From NCBI GenBank assembly GCA_934747255.1, contig CAKVGH010000012.1:1-23015 (forward strand): a stretch of 23,015 nt of DNA. Reading direction: 5' to 3'. Positions 9,271 to 19,900 of this stretch are shown here, piece after piece. Numbering within the stretch: the first letter of the stretch is position 1; every line of letters starts with the position of its first letter. This DNA is from an uncultured Clostridia bacterium. GTDB taxonomy: Bacteria; Bacillota; Clostridia; Christensenellales; UBA1242. A program made the position numbers and the translations under genes. The notes beneath the pieces were generated by a model. That model had not been told where the DNA came from. It worked only from the letters and a program-made list of their open reading frames with translations, and ran no database searches.

Positions 9271-10134
9271 ATGAAAAATTTTATAATCAGTGTAGAAAGT
9301 GCTTGTGATTTAGATGAAGCTACAATAAAAGAAAATGATATAAAAGTTTGCCCAATGGAATTTACAATTAATGATAAAACAATTTTGTCAAGTAACGAGG
9401 AGTTTTCGTCTAAAATGATTGTTGATTTACTAAAAAAAGGAGCAAATATAAAGACAACACAAATTAATGAATATATTGCTGAAGAATACCTAAATAATCT
9501 GCTAAAAGAAGGTATTGATATTTTGCACATAAGTTTTTCTAGTGCAATGAGCAACACGGTTAATAATTTTATTAGTGCCACTAATAAGCTCAATGAAAGC
9601 AGTGCGAATAAAGTATATGTGGTGGATTCACTTTCCCAATCAGGTGGAGTCGGACTACTTGTTAAAATGCTAATAGATGAAATCAATTTGGGTAAAATAA
9701 AAAGTGCCGAAGAAGCTAAAAAATATGTTGAAAGCGTTAAACTCAACATTGCACATATTTTTACGGTTGATAATCTAAAATTTTTGGCTAAAAGTGGTAG
9801 GGTTAGAACGCCCATTGCATTCATTGGAAACTTGCTTCAAATAAAACCAATACTAAAAGTTAATGACGAAGGCGCTATGGTGCAAATAAAGAAAACTGTC
9901 GGAAGGAAGAAATCTATTAGGGAACTTTTTGAGATTTTCAAACAAACCTATTTGCCTATAACCAATGATGTTATCATCACCCACTCAGATTGCAAAGAAG
10001 ATGCTCAAACTCTAAGACAAATGATTACAGAAAGCTTTAAGGTCAACATTAGTATCGTTCCACTAAATCCGGTTGTAGCAGTTCACGGTGGTCCAGCAAG
10101 TTTGGCATTATTCTACACCACTTCTAAAAGATAG
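9271..10134 (+). CDS. DegV family protein (FakB-like fatty-acid-binding subunit)
   Basis: DegV proteins bind a single fatty acid. The FakB members present it to the FakA kinase for phosphorylation and entry into phospholipid synthesis. The 287-aa length is standard for the family. Visible family marks are the N-terminal VESACDLD (a variant of the usual SDST-D-L motif), TTQ at 62-64, the SFSSAMSNT segment near residue 90, the DNLKFLAKSGRV segment in the middle and the C-terminal VAVHGGPASLALFY with His272. Thr62/Thr63 and His272 correspond to the residues that hold the fatty-acid carboxylate in FakB. The start is ATG 9271 with GGGAG 6-7 nt upstream. It is monocistronic, with no fakA nearby. 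Cytosolic. Confidence 0.92.
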   Translation: MKNFIISVESACDLDEATIKENDIKVCPMEFTINDKTILSSNEEFSSKMIVDLLKKGANIKTTQINEYIAEEYLNNLLKEGIDILHISFSSAMSNTVNNFISATNKLNESSANKVYVVDSLSQSGGVGLLVKMLIDEINLGKIKSAEEAKKYVESVKLNIAHIFTVDNLKFLAKSGRVRTPIAFIGNLLQIKPILKVNDEGAMVQIKKTVGRKKSIRELFEIFKQTYLPITNDVIITHSDCKEDAQTLRQMITESFKVNISIVPLNPVVAVHGGPASLALFYTTSKR

Positions 10135-10137
10135 AAA

Positions 10138-10584
10138 TTAGATACCTTAAAAACATTTTGCTTGCAAAAGTTAAAGAGATTGATTTGTTTGTTGCTAGAA
10201 AAACTTGAGCATTAGTTACATTGTTTACTAGAAGTTTATTATGCACTACTTTTATAAAAAATCATTTTATTAAGTGTTTACCACACAAATTTACTTAAAA
10301 TTGAAATTTTTTTGAAAAAAGATATTAAATAATACAAAAATTAGTAAAAAAAGTGAAAAAATCGTTGTAAATCATAAAATTTACACTGTTTTTTGCAAAA
10401 ATGTTTTTAATATTCGCTATACTTGTAAGCGATTTTGTTATTTATGAAAGTAGGCATTTTGTTATTTTTTATAAAATTGAAATGATTTTTATTAAGGCGT
10501 ATTTCAATGTTAAGTATCTTAAAATTTTTGTTCTATTTGCCTTATGAAATTTGTATTGTCAATAATATTAGCATTAGCCATTTA
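10138..10584. other. AT-rich intergenic stretch between degV and the membrane protein gene
   Basis: About 450 bp with no supported gene. A short inverted repeat TTTTGC/GCAAAA lies at 10156-10169 just after degV. A weak hairpin TGTAAAT/ATTTACA at 10366-10385 is followed on the minus strand by a T-run and could end transcription of the minus-strand gene at 10585. Both are weak. Confidence 0.4.
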
Positions 10585-11124
10585 TTATTTTTTGCTTAAT
10601 TTTTTTGCACCACAACTGGTACATTTATCGCCAGAATATTCCGTCCCACAATATTCGCATACATTTTTTTCATTATGTAAAGCTATTTTTCCATTTGGAA
10701 CAATTACCGCACGATTTTTAGCATACTTTACTTCAAAACTCTTTGATTGAGCAAAGGTTTCTACTTCTTCAAAAGTATAAAGTTCGTTTGTGCTTGCTTG
10801 CACAATATTACCTTGCTCGTCTTTATAATTAAAGACAATTTTATACATTTGAATGCCATTATGTGAACCATAACCTTCTCTAGTAACAAATGTACCAACA
10901 GTCGTTTTACCCGTTTTCAAAATTCGCTTATCTTGAAGCACTTTAATTAAATTAAAAATGCCATACACGACAGAGCAAATTCCTAACACGATAAATATTA
11001 GTAAAAACCACATAGAGCCTTTTTCGTTAATGTCTGCCGAGAAAAATATTGTCAAAGGAATTCCACCAAAAAGCAAACCCCAAATGATAAAAAATACAAA
11101 AACAAAATATTTAGACTTTCTCAT
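10585..11124 (-). CDS. Small membrane protein with DUF3592-like region and C-terminal zinc ribbon
   Basis: The 179-aa protein has two N-terminal hydrophobic segments (about 7-30 and 38-62). Next comes a basic stretch (KVLQDKRILKTGKTTVGTF) and a beta-rich region, with the pattern TTVGTFVTREG, YKIVFNYKDEQGN and FEVKYAKNRAVIVPNG that resembles DUF3592-type proteins. The C-terminus carries CEYC-x8-CTSC, a rubredoxin-like zinc ribbon, likely cytosolic or facing the same side as the tail. Function is unknown. The start is ATG 11122-11124 with AAGGAG upstream and an extended -10 TGTTATAAT just before it. It appears monocistronic. Confidence 0.75.
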   Translation of the reverse strand: MRKSKYFVFVFFIIWGLLFGGIPLTIFFSADINEKGSMWFLLIFIVLGICSVVYGIFNLIKVLQDKRILKTGKTTVGTFVTREGYGSHNGIQMYKIVFNYKDEQGNIVQASTNELYTFEEVETFAQSKSFEVKYAKNRAVIVPNGKIALHNEKNVCEYCGTEYSGDKCTSCGAKKLSKK

Positions 11125-11140
11125 AACTCTCCTTAAAGTT

Positions 11141-11149
11141 ATTATAACA
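11141..11149 (-). promoter_or_regulatory. Extended -10 promoter (TGTTATAAT) of the membrane protein gene
   Basis: The minus strand reads TGTTATAAT, ending 16 nt before the start codon. It is identical to the two island promoters, which suggests that island genes use the host's housekeeping consensus. Confidence 0.6.
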
Positions 11150-11722
11150 CATCAGTTAAAATTACAACAATAATTTTAGTAGTCAAAAATTGGCAAATTT
11201 ATATATGAACAAGTATACATTTTATCGAAGTATTTTTTTAATTATTTACAATAAATTTTGATTTTTTATTAAAAAATGCTTATTTTTTTAATATTTTTGC
11301 TGATTTTTTATTGATTTTTTGAAATTATCCTTATTTACATATATACTTATTAAACTTTTTAAGTGTGAAAAATTGTTTTTTGAAAAAGACTTTTTGAATT
11401 GAAAAATAAAAAAATAATATTAAATTCCCATTTTATCCTTCAATTTATAAAAAGAAAAACGACACCTTTTCAGCATTAAAATTGTTTGCAAATTGAATAA
11501 TAAAAAGCAAACTATTCTAGTATGATTTGGAGTTTTGAAATTCTAATTTAATAAGTTTAGAAGCTCTTAAAATTATATACAAAAAGTAAAATATTTTTAG
11601 CCTGTTTTTTAGACATATTACTTCAATTCATCGATTGAGCATCACCCTAATAAAAAAATTTTTAACTAATTAAAATTGTTGCAAAAATCAAAAAAATATA
11701 TGATAGTGTAACTTGATAAATC
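11150..11722. other. Very AT-rich intergenic stretch, no supported gene
   Basis: About 570 bp of A/T runs with no ORF that has a ribosome site, no RNA gene and no clear repeat that I can recognise. Confidence 0.5.
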
Positions 11723-11725
11723 CAA

Positions 11726-11762
11726 TAAAAAGCCCAAACCATTCCAGTTTGAGCCGATTTTT
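11726..11762 (-). terminator. Terminator after the collagen-like gene (possibly bidirectional)
   Basis: GCCCAAAC (11732-11739) pairs with GTTTGAGC (11747-11754) with one G-U pair. An A-run on the left forms the U-tract for minus-strand transcripts, and a T-run at 11757-11762 does the same for the plus strand. It lies about 20 nt past the collagen-like gene's stop. Confidence 0.75.
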
Positions 11763-11772
11763 TAGTATTTAT

Positions 11773-12363
11773 TTAAGAGACTTTAACAACAGTTAAATAA
11801 GCACTAGGACCGCCAGTCGCAGTCAAGTTTGTTGCACTAGTAATTGTTGGAACTAATGTTAGCACATCGTCTGCCACCAAATTTAGTACATAAGTTCCTG
11901 CTGTTCCCTGTGTTGCCGACAATGTTCGTCTTGTAGATGTCGAAATTGTACCATTAACTGCAACACCGATATTGTCAGAACCTGATGCTGATGTTGAAGA
12001 ATTAGCTCCATAACTTACTAAATAAGTTCCTGCCGATGGAACTGTAATTGAAGTATTTGCAACTGTCATACCATTGTTTGTAACTATGCTTCCAAAAGTT
12101 ACTGCTGTTCCTGTTGTAATATCTTGTGATGCAGTATTAACAATTGTTGCATTGATATTTTCAAAAGTGCCTGTTGCCCCTGTTGGACCAGTTGGTCCTG
12201 TTGCACCAGTAGGTCCAGTAGGTCCAGTAGGACCTGTTGGACCAGTCGCGCCTCTTGGACCGATTGGACCTGTAATACCTATATTTCTAATAATCACATT
12301 TCCGCCACAAGAACTACACCTATTGCATCTACGATTGCAACCACAATTTGTATTAAAAAACAT
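11773..12363 (-). CDS. Collagen-like (Gly-X-Y) surface protein, BclA/exosporium type
   Basis: The 196-aa protein has three parts. Residues 1-21 are Cys-rich (Cys 7, 9, 13, 16, 19; CGCNRRCNRCSSCGG) with no classical signal peptide. Residues 29-66 form about 13 Gly-X-Y triplets, mostly GPT and GAT, that would form a short collagen triple helix. Residues 67-196 are a Thr/Ser/Val-rich beta domain (NTASQDITTGTAVTF, SAGTYLVSYGANSS) like the C1q/TNF-like trimer heads of BclA-type filaments. Such proteins coat spores or cells in Bacillota. The Cys cluster may crosslink it into a coat. The start is ATG 12361-12363, preceded by GGAGG. The start region lies in a 13-bp inverted repeat. The GPT coding DNA is itself a short tandem repeat that can vary in length. 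Confidence 0.88.
   Translation of the reverse strand: MFFNTNCGCNRRCNRCSSCGGNVIIRNIGITGPIGPRGATGPTGPTGPTGPTGATGPTGPTGATGTFENINATIVNTASQDITTGTAVTFGSIVTNNGMTVANTSITVPSAGTYLVSYGANSSTSASGSDNIGVAVNGTISTSTRRTLSATQGTAGTYVLNLVADDVLTLVPTITSATNLTATGGPSAYLTVVKVS
12180..12260 (-). repeat. Short tandem repeats encoding GPT/GAT triplets
   Basis: Nine-base units (variants of ggtccagta on the plus strand) encode the Gly-Pro-Thr and Gly-Ala-Thr triplets. Several neighbouring units are identical, so slippage or recombination could add or remove triplets in frame, changing the length of the collagen stalk. Confidence 0.75.
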
Positions 12364-12429
12364 ATTAACCTCCTTTTTTGACCATTCTAAAACATAGTAT
12401 TCTTTATCTTAAAAAAAGGTTAATATGTT
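12359..12429. repeat. 13-bp perfect inverted repeat spanning the collagen-gene start
   Basis: AACATATTAACCT (12359-12371) and AGGTTAATATGTT (12417-12429) are exact inverted copies flanking a 45-nt spacer, and A/T runs inside extend the match. The proximal arm covers the ATG and part of the GGAGG site of the collagen-like gene. A transcript that began beyond 12429 could fold so that start and ribosome site are masked; one that began inside the spacer could not. Confidence 0.7.
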
Positions 12430-12577
12430 AAATTCATATTTATTTCATAAGTGTTTATAATCATTCAAAATAAACGAAATTTTTTATTTTCGGCGTAATA
12501 TTTGATAAAAAACATTGATTTTTTAACGATTTTTTTTATTTTTTTCACAAATTTTCAAATTTTTTCATAAAAATATG

Positions 12578-13765
12578 TTATTTAATTTCGTGATTAAATT
12601 TTTGCATATCAATAATTTTGTTGCTTGCAATCATTCCGCTTGTCCACGCCCATTGCAAATTATAACCACCACATTCGCCATCAACATCAATAATTTCACC
12701 AGCAAAAAACAGGTTTTTTTGAACATTACTTTCAAGATTCATTGAGAGTGCAGATAGTTTTACGCCACCACTAAAAACCTGATTGTTATCATAATGCCCA
12801 ACAGTATCAAAACCAAGATTTTTTAATTCACATGCCAAACTAACAATCTGCTTTTCGGTTAAGTTTTTTGGAGACATATCTACTAATTTTAGGCGAACTA
12901 CAATTTCTTTTGCGACTTTTTCTGTAACAAAGCAAGACATCATTTTTACTATATCAAAATACTCGTGTTTGAGTTTGGAAATTTTATCTATCAAGCTTTC
13001 TTGATTATAATTTGGCAAAAAATCAATAAAAATTTTCGCGTTAAAATTGTCATTCCTAGCCAAGTGACTTGATAGGTTAAAAATGCAAATTCCACTAATT
13101 CCGTGGTCCTTGAAAAGCACTTCGCCTTTTTGCTCATATTTATCATTGTTTTGAACTAAACTCACCGCCACATTGGAGACTCTAACTCCATCTAAATTTT
13201 TGGTTGATTGTTTAGTTTTAAGTGCCACCAAACTTGGTACAAAGTCTTTATATTCTATACCCATATCATCAAGCAATGTTGTGAGTTGATTGCTTCCGCA
13301 CGAAACTATAACATATTTTGATTTAAATTCAGTTTTGTCAGTTTTTACTATAAAACTGCCATTTTGCTTTTCTAAACTCAAAAAAGAATGTTCTTTATAA
13401 AAATCAATTCCTAATTTTTCCACTTGATTTTCTAGTGCATTTACAACTGATTTTGCACTATTTGATATTGGATATGCCCTATTTTCATCATCAACATAAA
13501 ACTCAATGCCAATTTTCTTAAAAAAAGACTCGGTGTCATTAAAGCCAAACTTGTTTATGTAGCCGTCAATCTTTTGATTATATTTTTCATTAGACAAATT
13601 TTTGTTTGTAATATTACATTTGCCATTACCCGTTACAAGTAACTTTTTTGCGATAAGAGAATTTTTATCAATAACTGCCACTTTTAAGTGATTTTTAGCC
13701 ATATTTATGGCAGAAATTGTGCCACTTGCTCCGCCACCAATAACAATACAATCATAATTTTTCAT
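12578..13765 (-). CDS. BaiN/HI0933-family NAD(P)/FAD-dependent oxidoreductase
   Basis: The 395-aa flavoprotein belongs to the HI0933/YhiN/BaiN family. It opens with an FAD dinucleotide-binding motif, IVIGGGASG (7-15), followed by the family signature VTGNGKCNITN (44-54). The C-terminus has FFAGEIIDVDGECGGYNLQWAWTSG (about 353-377), the second FAD-contacting signature. A BaiN homologue has been linked to bile-acid 7-dehydroxylation, but most members have no proven substrate, so I give no symbol. ATG 13763-13765 is the only possible start, because an in-frame TAA lies three codons upstream. No Shine-Dalgarno sequence is visible, so translation may be weak or leaderless. Cytosolic; no partner gene is adjacent. 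Confidence 0.92.
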   Translation of the reverse strand: MKNYDCIVIGGGASGTISAINMAKNHLKVAVIDKNSLIAKKLLVTGNGKCNITNKNLSNEKYNQKIDGYINKFGFNDTESFFKKIGIEFYVDDENRAYPISNSAKSVVNALENQVEKLGIDFYKEHSFLSLEKQNGSFIVKTDKTEFKSKYVIVSCGSNQLTTLLDDMGIEYKDFVPSLVALKTKQSTKNLDGVRVSNVAVSLVQNNDKYEQKGEVLFKDHGISGICIFNLSSHLARNDNFNAKIFIDFLPNYNQESLIDKISKLKHEYFDIVKMMSCFVTEKVAKEIVVRLKLVDMSPKNLTEKQIVSLACELKNLGFDTVGHYDNNQVFSGGVKLSALSMNLESNVQKNLFFAGEIIDVDGECGGYNLQWAWTSGMIASNKIIDMQKFNHEIK

Positions 13766-13872
13766 ACAAATAGTTTATCATATATTACCAAATTATTTAA
13801 GCAATTTTTACAGTGTTTTTTATATTTAGTTTTTGTTAATTTTTAGTGATAATAAATTTACTTACTGCAACA

Positions 13873-13936
13873 AAAAACACATTAGTGTTTTGAAGCGAAC
13901 CCCAGTAGAAATTCATTTCAGTTCTAATGTGTTTTT
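13873..13936 (-). terminator. Terminator-like 13-bp hairpin after the giant surface-protein gene
   Basis: AAAAACACATTAG (13873-13885) and CTAATGTGTTTTT (13924-13936) form a perfect 13-bp stem with a 38-nt loop. On the minus strand the stem is followed by a T-run, as expected of an intrinsic terminator about 55 nt after the gene's stop. The loop itself contains a small GAAAT/ATTTC palindrome, which is unusual. Confidence 0.7.
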
Positions 13937-13990
13937 ATTTATTGCCCGTTAAAACTAGGCTTGCTATTATATGAATTTTACTAAAAGATA

Positions 13991-16900
13991 TTACTTTGTA
14001 AAATCTGGATATGGATTAGTTCTTGTGATTGAAGAAATGTCATAGTAGACTTTCCACTTGTCAGTTTCAAATATCTTTTTGTAGTAAGTTGAAGCATTTT
14101 GAAGCAATGCCAAAGTAAAGTCAATAGAATCATTATTTGCGTTATATACAATTTTGTCGGTAAATAACTCTTCTGGAATTGCATCATTTTCTTTTGTACC
14201 ATTTGGAATGTTAGATACACTGTCACAAGCACTTAATCCATCATTATTTTTTAGGTAAGTATTATAGCCATTTTCTATTAATACTGCAATTTCGTTATTA
14301 TTATTTTTTGAAATTGTTCCAATAACCAAGCTAAATACTCTTGCCTTACTTTGATTAAATACTCCTAGTGATAATGTGTTTGATAATGTAAATTTAACAT
14401 TTTCGTTATTTATTACCAAAGATTGAATTGTATAGAGCGTGTTTTTTATTTGCTCACTTGCTGTTTCATCAGTAACATCTGTGTTAGTTTTAACAAGTGC
14501 CTTTTCACTTAACGAACTTCCAACAAGTCCGCCTGCAACCGAGTCTGCTTGAACATTGCCTGTTGCATAAGAGTATGTTACGCTTCCGCCAGCAGTTGTA
14601 CCAACAAGTCCGCCTGCAATTAAACTTCCAGCATTTATTACATCAATTTTTGAGTAAGAACCTATAATTTTTCCGCCGTAGTTAAATCCAACAAGTCCGC
14701 CAATAACTTTTGGTGTACCCCTAAATATTTGAGTGTTAGCAAGGCCTGTATAGACTACCTTTGATTTTATAATTTTTCCACGGTTTTCTGCAACTGCACC
14801 ACCTGCTGTGCTTTGCGATTTAATGTACTGACCTTCATCAACATTTATGGTTAAGTTAGAAATTGTTGCACCTTTTCCAACAAGACCGATACCAAAGCCA
14901 CCAAAGTTTGCAATAATGTATACTCCGCTTTCAATGGTTATATTTTGAACTTTTCCAGCAAGTACTGCTCCCGCAAATGCTCCTGCATAGCCGTAAGAAA
15001 TTTTACTTCTATTTTCGTTATAAATTTCAAATTGTTCTGCTGTTTGATAAGCGCCAGCATTGATACCAACATTTGTTGTTATGTTTTTAATAATAGTGCT
15101 TGTTCCATCAATTTTACCTGCTAAACCACCAACAAAACTCTTGCCTTGAATGATGATTCCAGCACCGTCAATTTCAACATTTGAAACACAAACATTGTTC
15201 ATTTCACCCGCTAGAACACCAACTGATAAAACTTGGTTTGCTGATAGATAATTAACTTCTATTTTCAAGTCCTTAACTGTTCCGTCTTGACTAGAAATAG
15301 TTGCTTTATCTTCCGCATCAAAATTAGTTTTTGTAGTATTTCCATTAGCATTTCCACTTATTGTTGCAAACAAGCCATAACTAGAATTGTCACTCTTTAC
15401 ACTTGTTGCATAAATACTACTATTAGCCCCAATCTTTAAGCCACTGATTGTAAAGCCATTACCTGCAATATAACCGTTAAAGTCCAAACTTGTCGTGCTT
15501 GGCTTTGTGATTTCATCGAACTTAATATCACTAATAATTCTGTAATACTCTTTTGAGTGAGAATTATCAAGATTTTCATTGTCATCTAATGGAGCAAATT
15601 GTTCGTTAAACTCTGTTGCATTTGATACGATATGTGGATTAAACATTGAACCATAATAGCCATCTTGCCATTCGTATTCTTTGTCTTTTGTTGGGTCATT
15701 TTCGTTTACGATATTATTTATTGCCACGTGTGGAATTGCAATAATATTTGCATCAAGTAGTGTTGGCAAGTTTTGGTTTTGTTTTGTAACTGAAATTGAT
15801 TTATAGCCAAAGCCCATTTTTACAATGCCGTATGTAGCATTATCTTTTTCTGTGGCTACAAAACTATATTTATACATTGCCCAAACGCCGTTTTCTTGGT
15901 TTTCATCACACAAATCAAGATTTAGTGATTGGATACCATTGCTCTCAAATCCTTGTGCAAGTTCGCCATTTGCTGTATAAATAATTTTTTCGTCTTCAAA
16001 GTAGTAACAATTTATGATATTTTTGTTTGAAGAATTGATATTTAAGTTATCGGTTGTACCCATAAAGGCTGTACTTACTGTGCTGTTTACTTTTACAAGT
16101 GACGCACTATAAGAATTTTTGATTGTGCCTTCGTTTTCAAATACAAATCCGCTTGAACGCTTCAAACTTTCCACTGGAATGTTAGAATAACAATCTTGAA
16201 TCAAACCTTTATTGTAACAAACAAATCCGGAAGAATTTGCACTTGTATAAACCTTACCTGTATTGTATCTATAACCATTTGTTTCAAGTGTCTTGCCTTC
16301 GGCGTAACTATATTTTATTGTCGCATCAGTGTTGTTGATTGCAACCAAAGCACCTGTTTTTGTTCCAACTTCTGTTGTTGACTCGTTTTCCAAAACATTT
16401 CCGTCACTATCTGCTTTGTAGAAGCAAGACGCGATAGCACCATTGTTTTGGCCAACCAATCCGCCCAAGTATCCCTTGTTTGCCGATAGTTTTATGTAAC
16501 TTTGAGAATGTGTGAGTGAGCCGTTGTTTTGCCCAGCAATACCGCCAATAAAGGCTTCAATTTGGTTTTCTGCTGATGTCAATAAATTAACTTTTACTTT
16601 TACAAGTTTGTTTGTCGACTGGGCATTTTCGCAGTTATGAACTTGACAGTTGTAAATTATACCATTGTTTTGTCCCGCAACCACACCAAAGTTGATAGTT
16701 GAAGCGTCAATCAATGTATTTTCTCCGCCTTCTGTTTCGGCGTAAATATTAGTCAAATCAACAATGTAATTGTCCTTGTTGAGTGATAAGTAAACATTTA
16801 AGTTTTTAAGTATCATTCCGTCATAAACAGTTTGGAATAAACCAACATTTAGTGCGCTTTCGCTAACTAATTCACTCACATCAAAACCTGCATTTAAGTA

Positions 16901-19900
16901 AATCTTAAAGCCATTGCCATCAAGTCCAGCAAGGTCTATATCCATAGGCTTAAATGGTTCGTTAAACACAATGTCGTTTACGAGTCTATAATTTTTATCA
17001 TTTTGCATCATCAAGAACTGTTCTGCTGTTGCAATAGGATTTGGCTTGTCTGATGTGTTGTTGTAAATGAATTTTAATTGGAATCTATCCTTAAAGTATA
17101 CAATTTTGTTGGTGTAATCATATTCGCCATTGGAATGAGAAAGCAAGTTTTCAGTTTCCAAAGCGCCATTACCCGTTAAGCAAACTGGAATACCGCCATC
17201 ATACTTAACGCCAAATGCCGTTTGCATTACTTCGGTAATTGACTCTCTTGTTGGAGCAATTTTTAATACATACTCATTTGTTGTACTATCTATCACAAAT
17301 TTGATAAACATAAAGTAATCATACTTTGGAGTTTCTGTCAAACTATCATTCAAAACAATAGGCTCATAAGATTGAATAGTTATTTTGTCTTCTAGTCTTG
17401 AATATAGTGCGTACCAAGTGTTTAGTTTGTTTGAAATATCTTTTTCTAATATCTCCTTGTAATCGCTAACTTTAATTGATGAACTATGATAGTCAAATGT
17501 TGCATCTAGGTTGCCTTCGATGTTTAATAATACTCTCAATGTATATTCAGCACCGGTAGATTTTTCCATAACGCCATTTTTTACACCATCAACACTAAAA
17601 CCTGTAACCTTAAATGCTACGCAAGTAAGAGTGAGATTTGTTTTAGAAACATAAGTTTGATATTGATTGTTTACTAATTTTCGGTATGACGCTTGAATTT
17701 GAATTTGTGATGAAATGTCGCCGTTGTAAATAATCTTGTACTTGGTTTGATAAATGCCTTCGCCTATCAATGTAGTTGAATCAGCAATTTTAGTTATTGT
17801 CAAATCTGCTAGGGAGTTAGAGAACTCTCCGCTATCACCTATTCTTGCACTTAAAACAATATTTGAATCGTCAGCGACAGAATTAAGCAAATTAGTTGTT
17901 GTAACTGTTAAAGTATTGTATTCAATGCCCTTTGAAATGTAATCGCTTGTGTTTCCACCAAGAGTAACTTCTATAGTATTTGGCAATGCAACAGTTAAGT
18001 TGATTGTCTTTGACACCACATCGCCGTTGCTTGAATAAGCTTTGACTGTAAATGATAATGTGCTATTTATTCTTGAAATACTTGGAATTAAAGCATAAAC
18101 ATATAGATAGCCATCAAACGATTGCGTACCATCATTTTGTTGCTTTGAAAGAATGTTTTTATATGAGTTATCAAAGACAATTCCATTGTTTATCTTTGGA
18201 GTTGCCATATTAAGCATAACATAGTTTTCATTTTCTGCATCAAATATCATTTGTTGTAAATCTACTGTATAATCAAAGTTTGAATACAATAATTCTACTC
18301 TATTTATTTGTGCAAAGTATGGGAATAAATCTATTTTAAGTAATCCCATTCTACCCGCCAAAATTTTGTCTGTTGGCACTTCGTTTACATTGTATGAATC
18401 GTCCGCATTTTGTTCTGCATAACTATAAAATTGCAAATCAATAAAGTGCACTGGTTGTGGGTTTATTGTAAGAATAAATGTTTTAGATAATGATTGTTCG
18501 CCTATTTCTGCTTTTACTATAATAGGAACAATAATTGAATAGGTTTTTGGTGAAGTTTCAATTTTTATTGTTACCATTGATCTATTATCACTAGCAAAGT
18601 CTATTTTTTCTAGTGACAAGGAAGCAGTATCGACTTGATTTGCTGAATTGTAAACCTTAAAAGTATACTCGCTACCATTTTGAGTAACGCTAGCACTTAA
18701 TTCAGCATTATTTTTAATAGTCAAATTGTTTTCGTCAATAGTTGCCGAAATATTACTTTCTGCGTCTGCAATAGCATTGATATTAAATGTTACATTGTCG
18801 TTTTGAGAAATTTCTGCTCCTGACAAACTCATTTCGATATCTGTAATTCCATTTACAACTTGCACTGAAATTGTAACTGAAAGACCAATTTCTATTTTTT
18901 CGCCGTCAATATTAAAGAATGGTACAAATTGAAGTGTTAAGTCATATCCACTTTCCATAGCAGAAAGTAAAAGTGAGTTATAAGATGTTAAGTTTGTAAT
19001 AGCGTTTAATGTTTCGCCGTTTAAGTTTATCAAATTCAAATTGCCTTGTGCCTTAATTTGATAATCTAACTCTGCTTGACAATCGCTATCAAAGTAAATT
19101 TGTTTTGAATGATTTTTAACAACCTTTACTGTGTCAATATTTTGTGTGCTATCAATAGTTTCATAAATACCGATAGTAGTAACTGCATTTTCTACAAACA
19201 CTTCACAAATGTCACTTGCCTGATTGTTAAGTAATGAAACGCAACTAATTTTTGCTTTTCCTGTTTTAAGAACATAAATTTTTCCGTTTACAATTTTTAT
19301 TACATCACTGCCTTCAATTACTTTGTATTGACAAAGATTGCTTGCTGTTTGTGGTGTAACACTTACTCCTAAAATGCTATTTAGTGAGAACGCATTTTTG
19401 TTACTATCTTTTCCGTAATAGAAAATCATAGTTTTTTTATCGCTTAACTTTTTATGCAAGCCAGTTAAAGTATTGTTTAGAACTTCAAACTGATTGTTTT
19501 CGCTTACGCTTAAAGTTAAATCTTGTGGCTCTTGCAATATAAAGTAATTACCATCTTTGTTTAGAACAGGCAAATTATCATTGTAATTTGGCGTTTGTTC
19601 AAACCAATTATTATTTGTTACCCAAGAAGCAAATTCATCGCCTTGTGCATCAACGATAATGTTGCTTAAAGCAAGTTGAGTTGCAAGTTTTGTAATGCTT
19701 CCATCTTCTTGTTGAGAATACGTATCACTATATAAGTAAGAAGCATTAACATTGTTTACTTCCCCTACAAAAGCATCACTAAACGACATTATAAATACTT
19801 TTCCACGAGAATAACAGTTTTGTATTGAAATTTGATTTGATTTGCCAACCAAACCACCAAAAACTGCATTTTCAGTACCATTTACTGTTACATAAGCAAA

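Noticed and set aside
9222..9824. Minus-strand ORF of 200 codons, Leu/Ser-rich and membrane-like
   Set aside because: It is a complete shadow of the DegV gene on the other strand, which has a promoter, ribosome site and family motifs.
12074..12397. Plus-strand ORF of 107 codons rich in Gly-Pro-Val
   Set aside because: It is the antisense image of the collagen GPT repeats; repeat DNA gives open frames on both strands.
13860..13940. CRISPR-like repeat
   Set aside because: Only one inverted pair exists, with no further copies or spacers; a terminator explains it better.
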